Origin: Nodularia sp. LEGE 06071
GTDB lineage: Bacteria; Cyanobacteriota; Cyanobacteriia; Cyanobacteriales; Nostocaceae
Direction: 5' to 3'
Length of the DNA: 64,000 nt
Assembly: GCF_015207755.1 (NCBI RefSeq)
Contig: NZ_JADEWH010000011.1
Coordinates: 62,001-126,000 of the forward strand
A model generated the notes under the pieces. The model was not told where the DNA came from. It saw nothing but the letters and a program-made list of their open reading frames with translations, and did not search any database. Of the stretch, positions 36,231 to 45,460 are shown in pieces. Made by a program: the position numbers and the translations under genes. Position 1 is the stretch's first letter, and each line of letters starts with the position of its first letter.

Positions 36231-39122
36231 TTAATCTGGTCTCAAGTCGTCAGATAATTCGACAATTCCCCTAGACCCATCCATTCGTACACGTTGCCCA
36301 TCCTGTAATATCCAGGTGGCATTGTGAACATCCATAATCGCGGGAATACCGTACTCACGGGCGATGATTGCACCGTGGGAAAGTCGTCCACCAGCCTCAG
36401 CAATTAAGCCGCCAGCCCTGACTAACAGAGGGGCCCAACCGGAATCTGTGTAAGGTACTACCAAGATTGTCTCGCGGTTGATTTCTGGTAAATCTTCTAA
36501 GTTGCGGACTACCTTGATTCGTCCTTCGGCTTGGCCGTGGCTGGCGGGAATACCCTGTAATATGTGGTCTGAGTAAAGAGGCGAGGGGGGTAGGGGATGG
36601 GGTGGTGTATGGCCGTAAACTAAAAGGGGGATTTGATTAAACTGGCTATCTTGGTCAAATAGCGATCGCCTGAATTGTACAATCTCAGATAAATGTTTCC
36701 TAAGTTGAAAATCATCCTCCGCTACTAACCGCCGCACCTCATTCAATTCTAGAAAAAAGATATCCCCAGTTTCCTGGAGTAAGCCGGATTTTAACCAAAT
36801 TTGCTCTAAAGCGACAAATCGCCACCGCAGTTCAGCCAATAGTCGAGAATACAGTTCAGTAACTCGTCCTTTAATATCTACCCGTTGCTGTACTACCCCT
36901 CGTTTGCGCTTGGCTGATAACACCCGCTTGATGGAATCTCCACCATGTGTCTCTGGTGGATTTTGCAACAACTGTACAAACAACTGCTTGATGGGTTGGG
37001 GGTTTTCCTTCCAGGTAGGAACAGCAATATTTGTCCCCACATCACTTAAATAACCGTAATCTTCCAGCAGTTCGTTAAATTCATAGAGAATTTTATCTCC
37101 TTCTGGAGTTCTTGCCAATTGTTCAAATACTTGATCCGGTTCACACGCAGGTAATACCTGTTTCGCATCTGCGGCTAAAGCCGTTAGCGATCGCAATGCT
37201 GATACTTCTGGGGCTAAACTGTTATCAATTTCCCCATCTTTGACCCGAAAAATTGCCTGTCTCAAAGCTGCACTCAAGGGCGCTAAAATGCTGTAATAAG
37301 TGCCACTGCGGAGCAATACCAGAATCAAATCTATTCTTTCTAATAGCTGGGGCGCTGTCAGTTCTTCTATAGATTCATGGGCTAATTGTGACAAACCAGG
37401 AATAAACTTTTGACTATAATCCCGCTTAAAGTCTTTTTCTAAGCTGAGTTCTCGCTTCAGCAACCGCATTAATCCTGGCAAATTCTCCAAAGTTGTCTTT
37501 AACGGCGGTTTGCTCATCTTAGCGCCTCTGGTTAAAAATTCCAGACTTTCCGGTGGTAAGCCCATCCGCAGAAAAATCTGTCCTAAGAGGGATGCATTAA
37601 AATAAGCTCTGGAATAATGCAGTGTGGCAGTTTCGGTAAAATCCAACCCCAAGGCGCGATCGCCTAAAACCAAAGTAAAAATATCTCCCCAAACGCCACA
37701 AGTCAAGGGGCGATTAATTGACCAAGTTAAGGGTTGAATTACCCCAGGAATGACTTCGGCGGCGATTTTCCTAGTCCAGATCGGTAACAGGGTCGTAATG
37801 GGTCGAGATTGCAAAACCCAGAGATTTTGACTGTCATAAGTCCACTCAATATCTTGGGGTAAGCCGTTATACTGTTTTTCTAGTCGCCGGACTAAGTATA
37901 CTACTTGTTTAATTAATGATTGTGGTACTTGGCCGCTACCTTCCAATTGCACAGAGGAAATATTTTCTGTTTCTACCACAAAGGCGCGATATTGTTCTGG
38001 TGTAACTTTGCCGGAAACAACTTGAGTCGGGCTACCTGGTAATGCTTCAATGACAATTGCATCCCCTTGTTGGGTAATGGGGTCACGACTGAAAGCTACG
38101 CCAGAATAGACACTCTGGATTTGTTGTTGTACCAGTACACCCATTGCGGTATCTGGTAAACCGCGATCGCGACGATACTGCACAGCCGGGGGATGATTGT
38201 AAGAAGCTTGGACTTCAGCGATCGCCGCTTGTAATTGCTGTTTGCTGCTAACATTCAAAATTGTGGTGTACTGTCCAGCCGCCGAAGCTTGTTCGGAGTC
38301 TTCCCCAATAGCCGAAGAACGCACGACTAAAGGAGATAAATCAGAAGGCTGAAGCATGGCTATCAACTCTTCGGGATCATCCATTGGGGAAATCACCCAT
38401 CCTTTCGGCACTGGATAGCCCCAGCGCTTAATTTGAGATAATGTCGCGGCTTTTTCTCCGACTACGGCAGGATCTAACTCGTCATCTAAGGTCAGAAGCG
38501 AGCGATTACCGCGTAAATAGGCAAAAGTTGCTTGGGAATCTGTATCCGCCTCTTCCACTGGAAGATTCAAATCATCGGGAATTTTTGTGTAAATCCACCC
38601 CAATACTCCAGCTAGGACAATAGCCGCCATGATTTTGGGGAAATTGCCCACATTCAGAAGTAACACAAACAAGGGAAATACAAATAAAACTCCGAATTTT
38701 ACCAGTTGCCGAGATTGCAGCAGTGAAAAACTGATAATTGCCAACAAACCTGTAAATATTGCCACCAGGGGGTCGTGGACGATAAAGCCCCAAACGACAT
38801 TGGTTGTACCTGCCCCTCTGCCTACCCCATATCTACCTAATACTAAGGCAATCAAGGCAATTAATTCCCAAAACGATCCTTCGGGAAAAAACAACCGAGA
38901 CAGCAATACTGCCCCAATTCCTTTGATCGCTTCTGACAACACCGCCAGAATCCCTACCCATGTGCCGCCATGATAAAAAGCGGCGGAAACACTGATGTTT
39001 TTCGTGCCGATTTGTGATAATTGCCTGCCTTTGAGGGCGTAGGTAATCCCAGCAATAATTGGTAACGCGCCCAAGACTGGACAGGCAATTAAAATAACTA
39101 AGACACCCCAAAGTTCAATCAT
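36231..39122 (-). CDS. PlsY-like acyltransferase fused to a PEP synthase-like phosphotransferase
   Basis: 963 residues. Residues ~1-190 are a multipass membrane domain with PlsY-like features (GALP motif, GTKNISVSAAFYHGG, then SEAIKG). From ~210 the protein is PEP-synthase-like: ATP-grasp nucleotide binding (EKAATLSQIKRWGYPVP, VVRSSAIGEDSEQASAAGQY), a long central helical region, and a C-terminal swivelling domain with the phospho-His motif GGRLSHGAIIAREYGIP. It lacks a full C-terminal PEP/pyruvate barrel. Known PlsY makes lysophosphatidate from acyl-phosphate and G3P. The fusion suggests membrane-linked phosphoryl chemistry; substrate uncertain. Confidence 0.82.
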   Translation of the reverse strand: MIELWGVLVILIACPVLGALPIIAGITYALKGRQLSQIGTKNISVSAAFYHGGTWVGILAVLSEAIKGIGAVLLSRLFFPEGSFWELIALIALVLGRYGVGRGAGTTNVVWGFIVHDPLVAIFTGLLAIISFSLLQSRQLVKFGVLFVFPLFVLLLNVGNFPKIMAAIVLAGVLGWIYTKIPDDLNLPVEEADTDSQATFAYLRGNRSLLTLDDELDPAVVGEKAATLSQIKRWGYPVPKGWVISPMDDPEELIAMLQPSDLSPLVVRSSAIGEDSEQASAAGQYTTILNVSSKQQLQAAIAEVQASYNHPPAVQYRRDRGLPDTAMGVLVQQQIQSVYSGVAFSRDPITQQGDAIVIEALPGSPTQVVSGKVTPEQYRAFVVETENISSVQLEGSGQVPQSLIKQVVYLVRRLEKQYNGLPQDIEWTYDSQNLWVLQSRPITTLLPIWTRKIAAEVIPGVIQPLTWSINRPLTCGVWGDIFTLVLGDRALGLDFTETATLHYSRAYFNASLLGQIFLRMGLPPESLEFLTRGAKMSKPPLKTTLENLPGLMRLLKRELSLEKDFKRDYSQKFIPGLSQLAHESIEELTAPQLLERIDLILVLLRSGTYYSILAPLSAALRQAIFRVKDGEIDNSLAPEVSALRSLTALAADAKQVLPACEPDQVFEQLARTPEGDKILYEFNELLEDYGYLSDVGTNIAVPTWKENPQPIKQLFVQLLQNPPETHGGDSIKRVLSAKRKRGVVQQRVDIKGRVTELYSRLLAELRWRFVALEQIWLKSGLLQETGDIFFLELNEVRRLVAEDDFQLRKHLSEIVQFRRSLFDQDSQFNQIPLLVYGHTPPHPLPPSPLYSDHILQGIPASHGQAEGRIKVVRNLEDLPEINRETILVVPYTDSGWAPLLVRAGGLIAEAGGRLSHGAIIAREYGIPAIMDVHNATWILQDGQRVRMDGSRGIVELSDDLRPD

Positions 39123-39278
39123 TGTGAATTTTAGATTTTAGATTTATTTTCCCTCTAAAACCTCAAATCTGAACTTCTGAAATTTTTGTGAAATTTTTTG
39201 ATGGTGGTGAGGATGCTTTGGTTGATGGACACTTGGCTGCGGTGCAAACCGTGGTTGCAAGTGTCCCTTCAGTAATTC

Positions 39279-39419
39279 TCAGTTTAGCGCATAGGCAGCT
39301 TGCAACGCCCAAATAATCAAGGCAGCAATCGATCCCAATAGCAGCACAGTAGAGATGGTGACTACTTTGGGGGAATCTGCACCCTTAAATTTCATAATTC
39401 CGCGATTTAAATCGGACAT
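39279..39419 (-). CDS. Small single-span membrane protein (46 residues)
   Basis: A short gene: GGAGG at 39430-39434 sits 10 bases before ATG 39419, and the 46-codon frame ends at 39279. The product starts MSDLNRGIMKFKGADSPK and then has one membrane helix (VVTISTVLLLGSIAALIIWAL). Size, charge distribution and the perfect ribosome-binding site suggest a real small subunit, perhaps of a thylakoid complex. I could not match it to a named PSI, PSII, NDH or cytochrome b6f subunit. It stands alone, divergent from nothing obvious, with its own upstream region. Confidence 0.75.
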   Translation of the reverse strand: MSDLNRGIMKFKGADSPKVVTISTVLLLGSIAALIIWALQAAYALN

Positions 39420-39809
39420 AGCTTGTAAACCTCCTACAGTGCTAATTTGTCCGTTTTGATTGTAGTCTTTCTATTTGCTGATCAAGCTAAATTACAGATA
39501 ATATTTTGTTTAAGCTTTGCAACAATTACGGTCTTGCACTCTCACAGAGGCAATTATGGGCTAAATCACCTATAGCTCACGTTGCTATATCAACCCAGTA
39601 TAGTAATTCTCATTCCAGTGAGGTACAAGCAGTAATAATTAAACGCAGATGGACGCAGATAAACGCAGATAATTTTGTACTTTATTAGACTAGGAAATGC
39701 TATATGAACTACCACAATCGGTAAAATCTTCGCTCTGAGCGCTGACAGTTCTCAATATTTGAAATACTTGGTATGATGGTAGGTAAAAGGCTACTCAAAT
39801 TCCTAACTC
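39420..39809. other. Intergenic region, no gene recognised
   Basis: This 390-bp stretch presumably holds the promoter of the 46-residue protein (reading left) and of the toxin-antitoxin pair (reading right). Tandem AAACGCAGAT(G/A) units occur near 39640-39670. Frames seen here carry no family resemblance. Confidence 0.5.
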
Positions 39810-40040
39810 ATGACGGAATTACTCCAGCGCGTAATTGCGGAAATTCAAAAATTACCAGAAGAAGAACAAAATGCGATCGCTACCCGTCTTTTAGATGAAC
39901 TTAAAGATGAGCAGGGGTGGAAAATTCGTTTTCAAGCTACAACAGCTAATCAATGGGATAATCTAGCTGATATGGTACGTCAGGAAATAGCATCTGGTGA
40001 GGTTACTCCTCTTGATGAGGTTTTTCCCCCTTCGCTATGA
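39810..40040 (+). CDS. Antitoxin-like protein of a type II toxin-antitoxin pair
   Basis: 76 residues. The start MTELLQRVIAEIQKLPEEEQNAIATRLLDEL and the ending with a Trp-rich, acidic helix are typical of small antitoxins found in front of RelE/ParE toxins in cyanobacteria. The stop codon overlaps the ATG of the next gene by four bases (ATGA), implying coupled translation. It is expected to neutralise the toxin and repress the operon. No operator palindrome was identified upstream. Confidence 0.75.
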   Translation: MTELLQRVIAEIQKLPEEEQNAIATRLLDELKDEQGWKIRFQATTANQWDNLADMVRQEIASGEVTPLDEVFPPSL

Positions 40041-40306
40041 AGTCAAGTGTAACAAAGACATTTCGCCAGCAATTTGCTCAAATTCCCCTATCAGTTCAAG
40101 AACAAGCTACCAAAGTATACTCTCTGTGGCGTTCAGACCCTTATCATCACAGTCTTCAGTTTAAACGAGTGAGTCAACGTCAACCAATATACTCCGCTCG
40201 TGTGGGAATTAACTATCGCGTTCTGGGATTACTAGAGGAAAATCATATCTACTGGTTTTGGATTGGTACTCATGCCGAGTATGACAAGTTGCTTCAACGA
40301 TTGTAA
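40037..40306 (+). CDS. RelE/ParE-superfamily toxin
   Basis: 89 residues with the pattern of the RelE/ParE fold: K-x-FRQQFAQIP, then a central SLQFKRVSQRQPIYSARVGINYRVLG beta sheet and a C-terminal HIYWFWIGTHAEYDKLL. The strand motif R-V-G-I-N-Y-R and the ending W-I-G-T-H are like other plasmid-stability toxins that cleave mRNA on the ribosome or poison gyrase. It starts inside the antitoxin gene's last codons. Which of the two activities applies is not decidable from sequence. Confidence 0.78.
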   Translation: MKSSVTKTFRQQFAQIPLSVQEQATKVYSLWRSDPYHHSLQFKRVSQRQPIYSARVGINYRVLGLLEENHIYWFWIGTHAEYDKLLQRL

Positions 40307-40388
40307 ATAGCCTGACGGCATCTTCCACACGTCAGTAGGTAGGAACCGATTAAACTATGATAAAAGTTTGATCGGAGGGTGTTTACTG

Positions 40389-41345
40389 GTGAAGTTAGCA
40401 CTAATTATAATTTTGGCGGCTGTAGGGTTATGTGTGGTGTTGGAGGTGGGATTGCGATCGCTGTTTGGTTTTGGTAATCCACTGATTTATATTACTGATC
40501 CGCAAATTGGTTATTTATTAGCCCCAAATCAACGCACTCGCCGCTATGGTAATCGCATTGCAATTAATCAGTATTCTATGCGAAGCGCACCGATTGAAAA
40601 GATACCCGCACCTTCTACTCTCCGGGTGCTAATTATTGGTGATTCTATTGCTAATGGTGGCTGGTGGACAGACCAAGATCATACAATATCCAGCCTGCTC
40701 ACCCGTTCTTTAAAATCATTAAATATTAGTAATTTTCAGGATATAGAAGTATTAAATGCTTCAGCTAACTCTTGGAGTCCTAGAAACGAATTAGCCTATT
40801 TACAAAGATTTGGTAACTTTAACGCCCAAGTAGTCGTGTTATTAATTAATACCGATGATTTATTTGGGACTGCACCGACTTCTTTACCAGTGGGACGCGA
40901 TCGCAATTACCCAGACAAAAAACCTCCCCTTGCATTGGCGGAAGTATGGCAACGGTATAGAATCAAACCAAAACCCATCCCCGAAATCAAAGCGGTGCAG
41001 AAAGAAACGGGGGATATAGTCGGGATTAATTTAGAGGCCATTAGCCAAATCCAAGCATTGTCTCGTGAAAACAATAGCGAATTTTTGCTGCTGATGACTC
41101 CCTTATTACGAGAAATTGGGGAACCAGGCCCCCGTGACTACGAAATTAAAACCCGTCAAAGACTGATTGAATTTACCCAATCGCAGCAAATTACCTATAT
41201 AGATTTTTTACCGTTACTCAACGCACACCCAGATGCAAAAGCCTTGTATCAAGATCATATCCACTTCAACTTCCAAGGTAATCAGTTTCTTAGTCAAGTC
41301 ATCGAGCGATCGCTTTTAGCAAAACTGAATGCTGAGACAAGATAA
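40389..41345 (+). CDS. Membrane-anchored SGNH/GDSL hydrolase
   Basis: Start placed at GTG 40389, ten bases after GGAGG (40374-40378); a TTG seven codons earlier lacks such support. One N-terminal membrane helix anchors a ~285-residue SGNH domain. It has IIGDSIANGG (nucleophile Ser in block I), NASANSWSPRNEL, INTDDL, and DHIHFNFQGNQF (catalytic Asp and His). It probably acts on esters of cell-envelope polysaccharides on the outside of the plasma membrane. No operon partner is obvious. Confidence 0.82.
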   Translation: MKLALIIILAAVGLCVVLEVGLRSLFGFGNPLIYITDPQIGYLLAPNQRTRRYGNRIAINQYSMRSAPIEKIPAPSTLRVLIIGDSIANGGWWTDQDHTISSLLTRSLKSLNISNFQDIEVLNASANSWSPRNELAYLQRFGNFNAQVVVLLINTDDLFGTAPTSLPVGRDRNYPDKKPPLALAEVWQRYRIKPKPIPEIKAVQKETGDIVGINLEAISQIQALSRENNSEFLLLMTPLLREIGEPGPRDYEIKTRQRLIEFTQSQQITYIDFLPLLNAHPDAKALYQDHIHFNFQGNQFLSQVIERSLLAKLNAETR

Positions 41346-41428
41346 ATCTAGTCTGTATAAGAAACTGTTGAGTGCGAAACAGGGTAAGTATTATTCCTTA
41401 AACCCCACTCCCCACTCCCTACTCCCGA

Positions 41429-42451
41429 TTAAAGAGCATTCATAAACTGCTGAACCTTTTGCAAGAGTGGCTGAGATTCGATGGCTTTCGCTAAATCTTG
41501 AGCATTCTGGTAGTAAGACAGCGCTAACTTTTTGCGTTTGGTCTGAGCGTAACAGTTACCCATATTCAGCAGCGTGGAAATTTCACCCAGACAATCACCA
41601 ATTTGTTGATAAATCGCGATCGCTTCCTGGTAATATTTCATCGCCTGACGGTGATTAGCCAACATATTGTAGGTAAAACCAATATTTTGTAGAGTTGTTC
41701 CTTCACCAGCGCGATCATTTATTGCCCGACGTGTCCACAAAACTTGATAGTAAAGTAACAGTGCTTTTTTAGGTTCTCCCAAATCACCATAGACAGAAGC
41801 AATATTATTTAAGGTAGTAGCTTCGCCCATGACATTCTTGACAGCGCGTTGAATTGGCAGCGCTGCTTGCAAAAATTGTAAAGCTTGCTCATACTTGCCT
41901 AAAGTGCTGTAAGCATAACCAATACCATTGAGGGTAGTGGCTTCACCAGAAAAATCGCCTAGTGTGCGACGCATCGCCAAAATTTGGTACTGTAGCAACA
42001 GCGATCGCTTGGGTTTGCCCAACTTGCTATAAATTAGTGCAACATCATTGAGAGTAGAAACTTCGCCGGGAATATCTTGCAAATCTCGGAAGATTCGTAA
42101 TGCTTGATCAAAATACTCCAACGCTCGCGTCAAACGCCCCAAACGGCTGTAGGTAGAACCGAGATTGCTAAGTGCGATCGCCTCGGCTCGCCTGTTACCA
42201 AGTTCTGTAGCTACCAAACGGGCTTGCTGAAAACACTCTAACGCTTGTAGCGGTTGGCAACAACTCAGATGAGCCAAACCAATATCATTCAATGTATGGC
42301 CTTCTCTGGCTCGGTCTGGAATTGCTCTGGCTAACTGTAAATTTTCACTGGCAAAACTGAGATATTCTTGAAACTGCCCCTGTTTGTAGTAGCGGCTGGC
42401 TTCGTTACGGCGTTGTTCCCACTCTTGGACTTGATTAAAAGCTTGCGTCAT
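41429..42451 (-). CDS. Tetratricopeptide-repeat protein
   Basis: 340 residues composed of about seven TPR units of ~40 residues (pattern GxAxTLNNIGxVYxxLGxxxxALxxYxQAL), similar to LGN/Rapsyn or kinesin-light-chain-like arrays. No enzymatic, signal-peptide or membrane element is seen. It is most likely a cytoplasmic protein-interaction scaffold. A degenerate N-terminal helix (MTQAFNQVQEWEQRRNEASRYYKQG) precedes the array. Confidence 0.85.
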   Translation of the reverse strand: MTQAFNQVQEWEQRRNEASRYYKQGQFQEYLSFASENLQLARAIPDRAREGHTLNDIGLAHLSCCQPLQALECFQQARLVATELGNRRAEAIALSNLGSTYSRLGRLTRALEYFDQALRIFRDLQDIPGEVSTLNDVALIYSKLGKPKRSLLLQYQILAMRRTLGDFSGEATTLNGIGYAYSTLGKYEQALQFLQAALPIQRAVKNVMGEATTLNNIASVYGDLGEPKKALLLYYQVLWTRRAINDRAGEGTTLQNIGFTYNMLANHRQAMKYYQEAIAIYQQIGDCLGEISTLLNMGNCYAQTKRKKLALSYYQNAQDLAKAIESQPLLQKVQQFMNAL

Positions 42452-42754
42452 CTGACCCCGGTTACACTCTGCGATGAATTGGCAAGTGATTTTTGGGAAT
42501 GAACCCCTTGGAGGTTTCCCAAGTTTGAGTTAATTGTTATATTCTACCTTTAGAGATAAAAAATAAATAGAGTTTCAATAAAAAAATATATCTATAGGTA
42601 CAAGACAGATGACCGTTGATACTTAATTGAAGCAATAGTAGAGAGCTGGCATACAACGTCTCTACATTCTTTCTGGGAAATATCTGATAAAAAGACGCGT
42701 AAATACAGACTTATTAATATTTATCTGTGTTTACCTGTGTTTATCTGTGGTTAA
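42452..42754. other. Intergenic region, nothing recognised
   Basis: About 300 bp between two minus-strand genes. A cluster of TTACCTGTGTTTATCTGTG repeats sits near 42720-42752 (short, dispersed type). No supported gene, tRNA-like fold or terminator was seen. Confidence 0.45.
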
Positions 42755-43348
42755 TTACTTCTGACGAATCCAGAGAGCTAACCCACCCCCACGACCACGA
42801 GCCGCAATCAAATCTTCTGTCACTAAAAAGAAAGCAAAAAACGGTAGTTTAGCTATAGACTTGTCATAGAAATCCTCAGATTGAGCCTGACCAGAGCGCA
42901 TCGGCTGGTTGTAGACCATACGACCAAACAGACACAAAAGCAGATAGTTAAAGTCAAACGCCAATAAATTTTTCTTGCCTAAATATTGTGCTGGTCCAGT
43001 AAGCTGCAACAACACCGGGCCTAATTGCACCTGATTACCAATTTCGCCTTTGGTTGAATCCTGGTCTAAAGTAGCACTAAAAGAAAGCTGGACAGCGACA
43101 AATTTTGGCACATACAAACCCTTCCCTAAGATAATTCCACCACGTTTGCGCGCTTTTTTCGTGCCAGTAGCAAAGCAAAGTTGCCATTTGCCCAGAAGCG
43201 ATTCCAAGGGATAAGTCAGCCGTTCCTGTTTGGCAGCTTTCTCAGCTTCTAATAACGCATTTACAACTGTTTCAGCAGTAGGACGTGCGCCCCCTTGTCC
43301 GCGATATGCAGCCACTGCTTGAGATAGGGTGGATGTGAAATCAGCCAT
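42755..43348 (-). CDS. Fibrillin/PAP-like protein, tentative
   Basis: 197 residues. The patterns LLGKWQLCFATGTKKARKRGG in the middle and lipocalin-like beta blocks (QVQLGPVLLQLTGPAQYLGKKNLLAFDF) resemble plastid lipid-associated (fibrillin) proteins, which bind thylakoid lipids. The end (SIAKLPFFAFFLVTEDLIAARGRGGGLALW) is also fibrillin-like. I am only moderately sure. No membrane segments, so probably peripheral to thylakoids. Confidence 0.55.
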   Translation of the reverse strand: MADFTSTLSQAVAAYRGQGGARPTAETVVNALLEAEKAAKQERLTYPLESLLGKWQLCFATGTKKARKRGGIILGKGLYVPKFVAVQLSFSATLDQDSTKGEIGNQVQLGPVLLQLTGPAQYLGKKNLLAFDFNYLLLCLFGRMVYNQPMRSGQAQSEDFYDKSIAKLPFFAFFLVTEDLIAARGRGGGLALWIRQK

Positions 43349-43526
43349 TTAGTATATTTCTATGAAGTATTTTTTAAATAGCTTGAGATTATAGCACAAT
43401 AGAGGAACAAGTTTTATAAAAATCTCGGTTGCTGGTAACTCAACAAAATTGTCTTTGGTGTGGTTTGGGTAGAGTGCAAAACTGATAACTCAACTTGCTG
43501 ACCTGTAGACATTGCGAGGTGACAAT

Positions 43527-44078
43527 ATGGATGCTCACAAAATCCTGAAACTTTATGCAGCAGGAGAACGCACATTTAATCGCGCCAATTTACATCAAAT
43601 AAATCTTTGCGCTGCTAACTTAAGTGGTGCTAATTTTACTGAAGCTGACTTAAGTGGTGCTAACCTCAGCCAAGCTAATTTAAGTGGATGTAACTTTAGT
43701 CGGGCAAATCTGACTGATGCTGACCTGAGTGGTGCAAACTTGAACCGTGCAAACTTGAGCGAAGTCAACTTAATTGGTGCTGACCTGATTCGGGTTAACC
43801 TAGAGGAGACTAATTTAAGTCGTGCAGATTTGCGGAGTGCAAATTTAGAAATTGCCAGCCTGATAGGTGCAAACCTGAGTGAAGCGGAAATGAGTGGGGC
43901 AAATTTAAGAAACGCTAATCTCAGAAAGACTAATTTAATTGCTTGCAATATCAATGAAGCCGAACTCAGTGGCGCAGACTTAGCAGGAGCAATCATTATT
44001 GAGCAAGAGAAAACTGAAGGAATATTGCATATAGGAATATCTCATAAATGGGTTACTTGGGCTGGGAGTTATTCCTAA
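43527..44078 (+). CDS. Pentapeptide-repeat protein
   Basis: 183 residues from ATG 43527, with GAGGTGA upstream; a TTG five codons before is in frame. After an N-terminal MDAHKILKLYAAGER motif, about 27 pentapeptides of the A(N/D)LS(G/x) type run from ~20 to ~155, forming one right-handed quadrilateral beta helix. A ~25-residue tail follows. No signal peptide, so cytoplasmic. Function is unknown; related proteins act as scaffolds. MDAHKILKLYAAGER is a header found on several such proteins in this group. Confidence 0.88.
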   Translation: MDAHKILKLYAAGERTFNRANLHQINLCAANLSGANFTEADLSGANLSQANLSGCNFSRANLTDADLSGANLNRANLSEVNLIGADLIRVNLEETNLSRADLRSANLEIASLIGANLSEAEMSGANLRNANLRKTNLIACNINEAELSGADLAGAIIIEQEKTEGILHIGISHKWVTWAGSYS

Positions 44079-44135
44079 TTCTTAGAAATGCAGATTTCAT
44101 CAAAGAACCTCACCCCCAACCCCTCTCCTTACGAA

Positions 44136-44284
44136 GGCTATCGTGTACACACAAGTCCTTCCTGTCTGCGTTTGAGCCTGTTTTGCCCCCTAAATCCCCC
44201 AAGTTTGGGGGACTTTGAAAATTCTTGTTCCCCCATAATTGGGGGTTAGGGGGCGATTCGATCACTTGTGTGTACACCGTAGCC
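44136..44284. repeat. MITE-like inverted-repeat element, complete copy 3
   Basis: Same 149-bp design as the element at 28437-28584: matching ~20-bp inverted ends (GGCTATCGTGTACACAC... at the left, its near complement at 44264-44284), the same nested C-run/G-run palindromes, and near-identical interior. It is inserted between a pentapeptide-repeat gene and a secreted-protein gene. The flanks at 44100-44135 and 44285-44340 carry CTCACCCCCAACCCC-type low-complexity sequence. Confidence 0.8.
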
Positions 44285-44407
44285 TTACGAAGGAGAGGGG
44301 AGATTTTCACACAAGTTCCAGAAGGGGTGAGGTTAAAAACTGGATTTGTACGTTATTAAAAAAACGCAGCAGGGAAACAACAGACGTTTTTTCCCTTTTG
44401 AGCCATC

Positions 44408-44764
44408 TTAATAAACTAAAGGTGCTATACCGCGCATCTGACGCAAAGCATTTATACACTGTGGACAGTCACAATTAAATAAATTAACGGCCATATCGCT
44501 TTCCTCAATATTAAAGGCTAGCATGGTATCTTCATTTTCACCTGCAAACTCAACTGTAGGTTGATCTTTAGGGATTTGAGCTAATACGGAAGCTCTAGCA
44601 CACACGGGCTTCCATATATGTTGATTCTGGACACAAATTAGTTTATCTGCATTGTTTGCTTGGGCTTCGGCCGCTTGTGCTTGGTTAGCCATTGCTCCCA
44701 TAGAAAGGATAGAACTAACTAGCATGGGAGTGGAAAGCAAACTAAGTATAGTTTTTTTGTTCAT
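44408..44764 (-). CDS. Secreted small cysteine-containing protein, unknown
   Basis: 118 residues with a clear signal peptide (MNKKTILSLLSTPMLVSSIL...AQA, cleavage near residue 30-32). The mature part has a Cys after LI, one in VCARAS, and a C-terminal CDCPQC cluster (NLFNCDCPQCINALRQMRG), resembling a metal-binding or disulphide-rich site. No named family was recognised. It is expected to be periplasmic or lumenal. Confidence 0.65.
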   Translation of the reverse strand: MNKKTILSLLSTPMLVSSILSMGAMANQAQAAEAQANNADKLICVQNQHIWKPVCARASVLAQIPKDQPTVEFAGENEDTMLAFNIEESDMAVNLFNCDCPQCINALRQMRGIAPLVY

Positions 44765-44836
44765 GAGGTTTCCTTTTTAAACAATCCTGATTGCCCAGAT
44801 TATCCGATTACATCTTACGATTCAAGCAAATATCGA

Positions 44837-45250
44837 TCAGGAATGCCAGCGAGTTGTACCATTTGATTGATCAATTAAAGTCATGCCAAGTTCCTGCAAT
44901 TCATTGCGAATGCGATCGCTTTCCCTGAAATTCTTGGATTGACGCACTGTTTGACGCTGCTGAATCAAAATTTGAATCTCTTCGTCAGTCAACTTGCTAG
45001 CGGTGATACTGGGGGCTTCTGGTTGAGCTTCCAGTCCCAAAACCTGAGCTAAATTCACCAGAGTTTGCCATTGCTGCTGAATTTGTTCTGGAGGACTGTC
45101 TGTTTTGCCTTCGTGAGTCAACAAATTACTTTGACGGCGTAATTCCTTCGCCAGTTCAAATACAACCGCTAATGCCCCAGGCGTGTTAAAGTCATCATCC
45201 ATCGCCCCTTGAAAACTTTCGATGTAAGGATTATTCTCACGGACTACTCC
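44837..45250 (-). pseudogene. cysS: 3' fragment of cysteinyl-tRNA synthetase
   Basis: The minus strand reads the last ~137 codons of cysS: NPYIESFQGAMDDDFNTPGA (the conserved block before the anticodon-binding domain), then a helical C-terminal part to a stop at 44837. The first in-frame Met is at 45202. Upstream of 45250 the similarity stops and an in-frame TAG appears, so the catalytic two-thirds of a ~485-residue enzyme, including HIGH and KMSKS, is missing. A full copy must exist elsewhere in the genome. It looks like a decayed gene cut by a rearrangement near 45240. Confidence 0.75.
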
Positions 45251-45460
45251 CTACTACCCACCATCGGGTCAATCTGAATTTTAACATTAGTGCTTGAGAT
45301 CAATTTAGTTCACACTCATGCAACACTAAAAAATTTTAGTATATTTTATAACTTATAGTTAATTTGTAATTTCTAGTTTATTTATTAAAGTAGAGACAAG
45401 AATTTTCCTATCTCTACACCTAAATCATGAGCTAGATAGAATTAGCTCTATGAAAACGAT

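Noticed and set aside
39506-39688. 60-codon plus-strand frame before the toxin-antitoxin pair
   Set aside because: It covers tandem AAACGCAGAT units and has no start signals; it is most likely non-coding.
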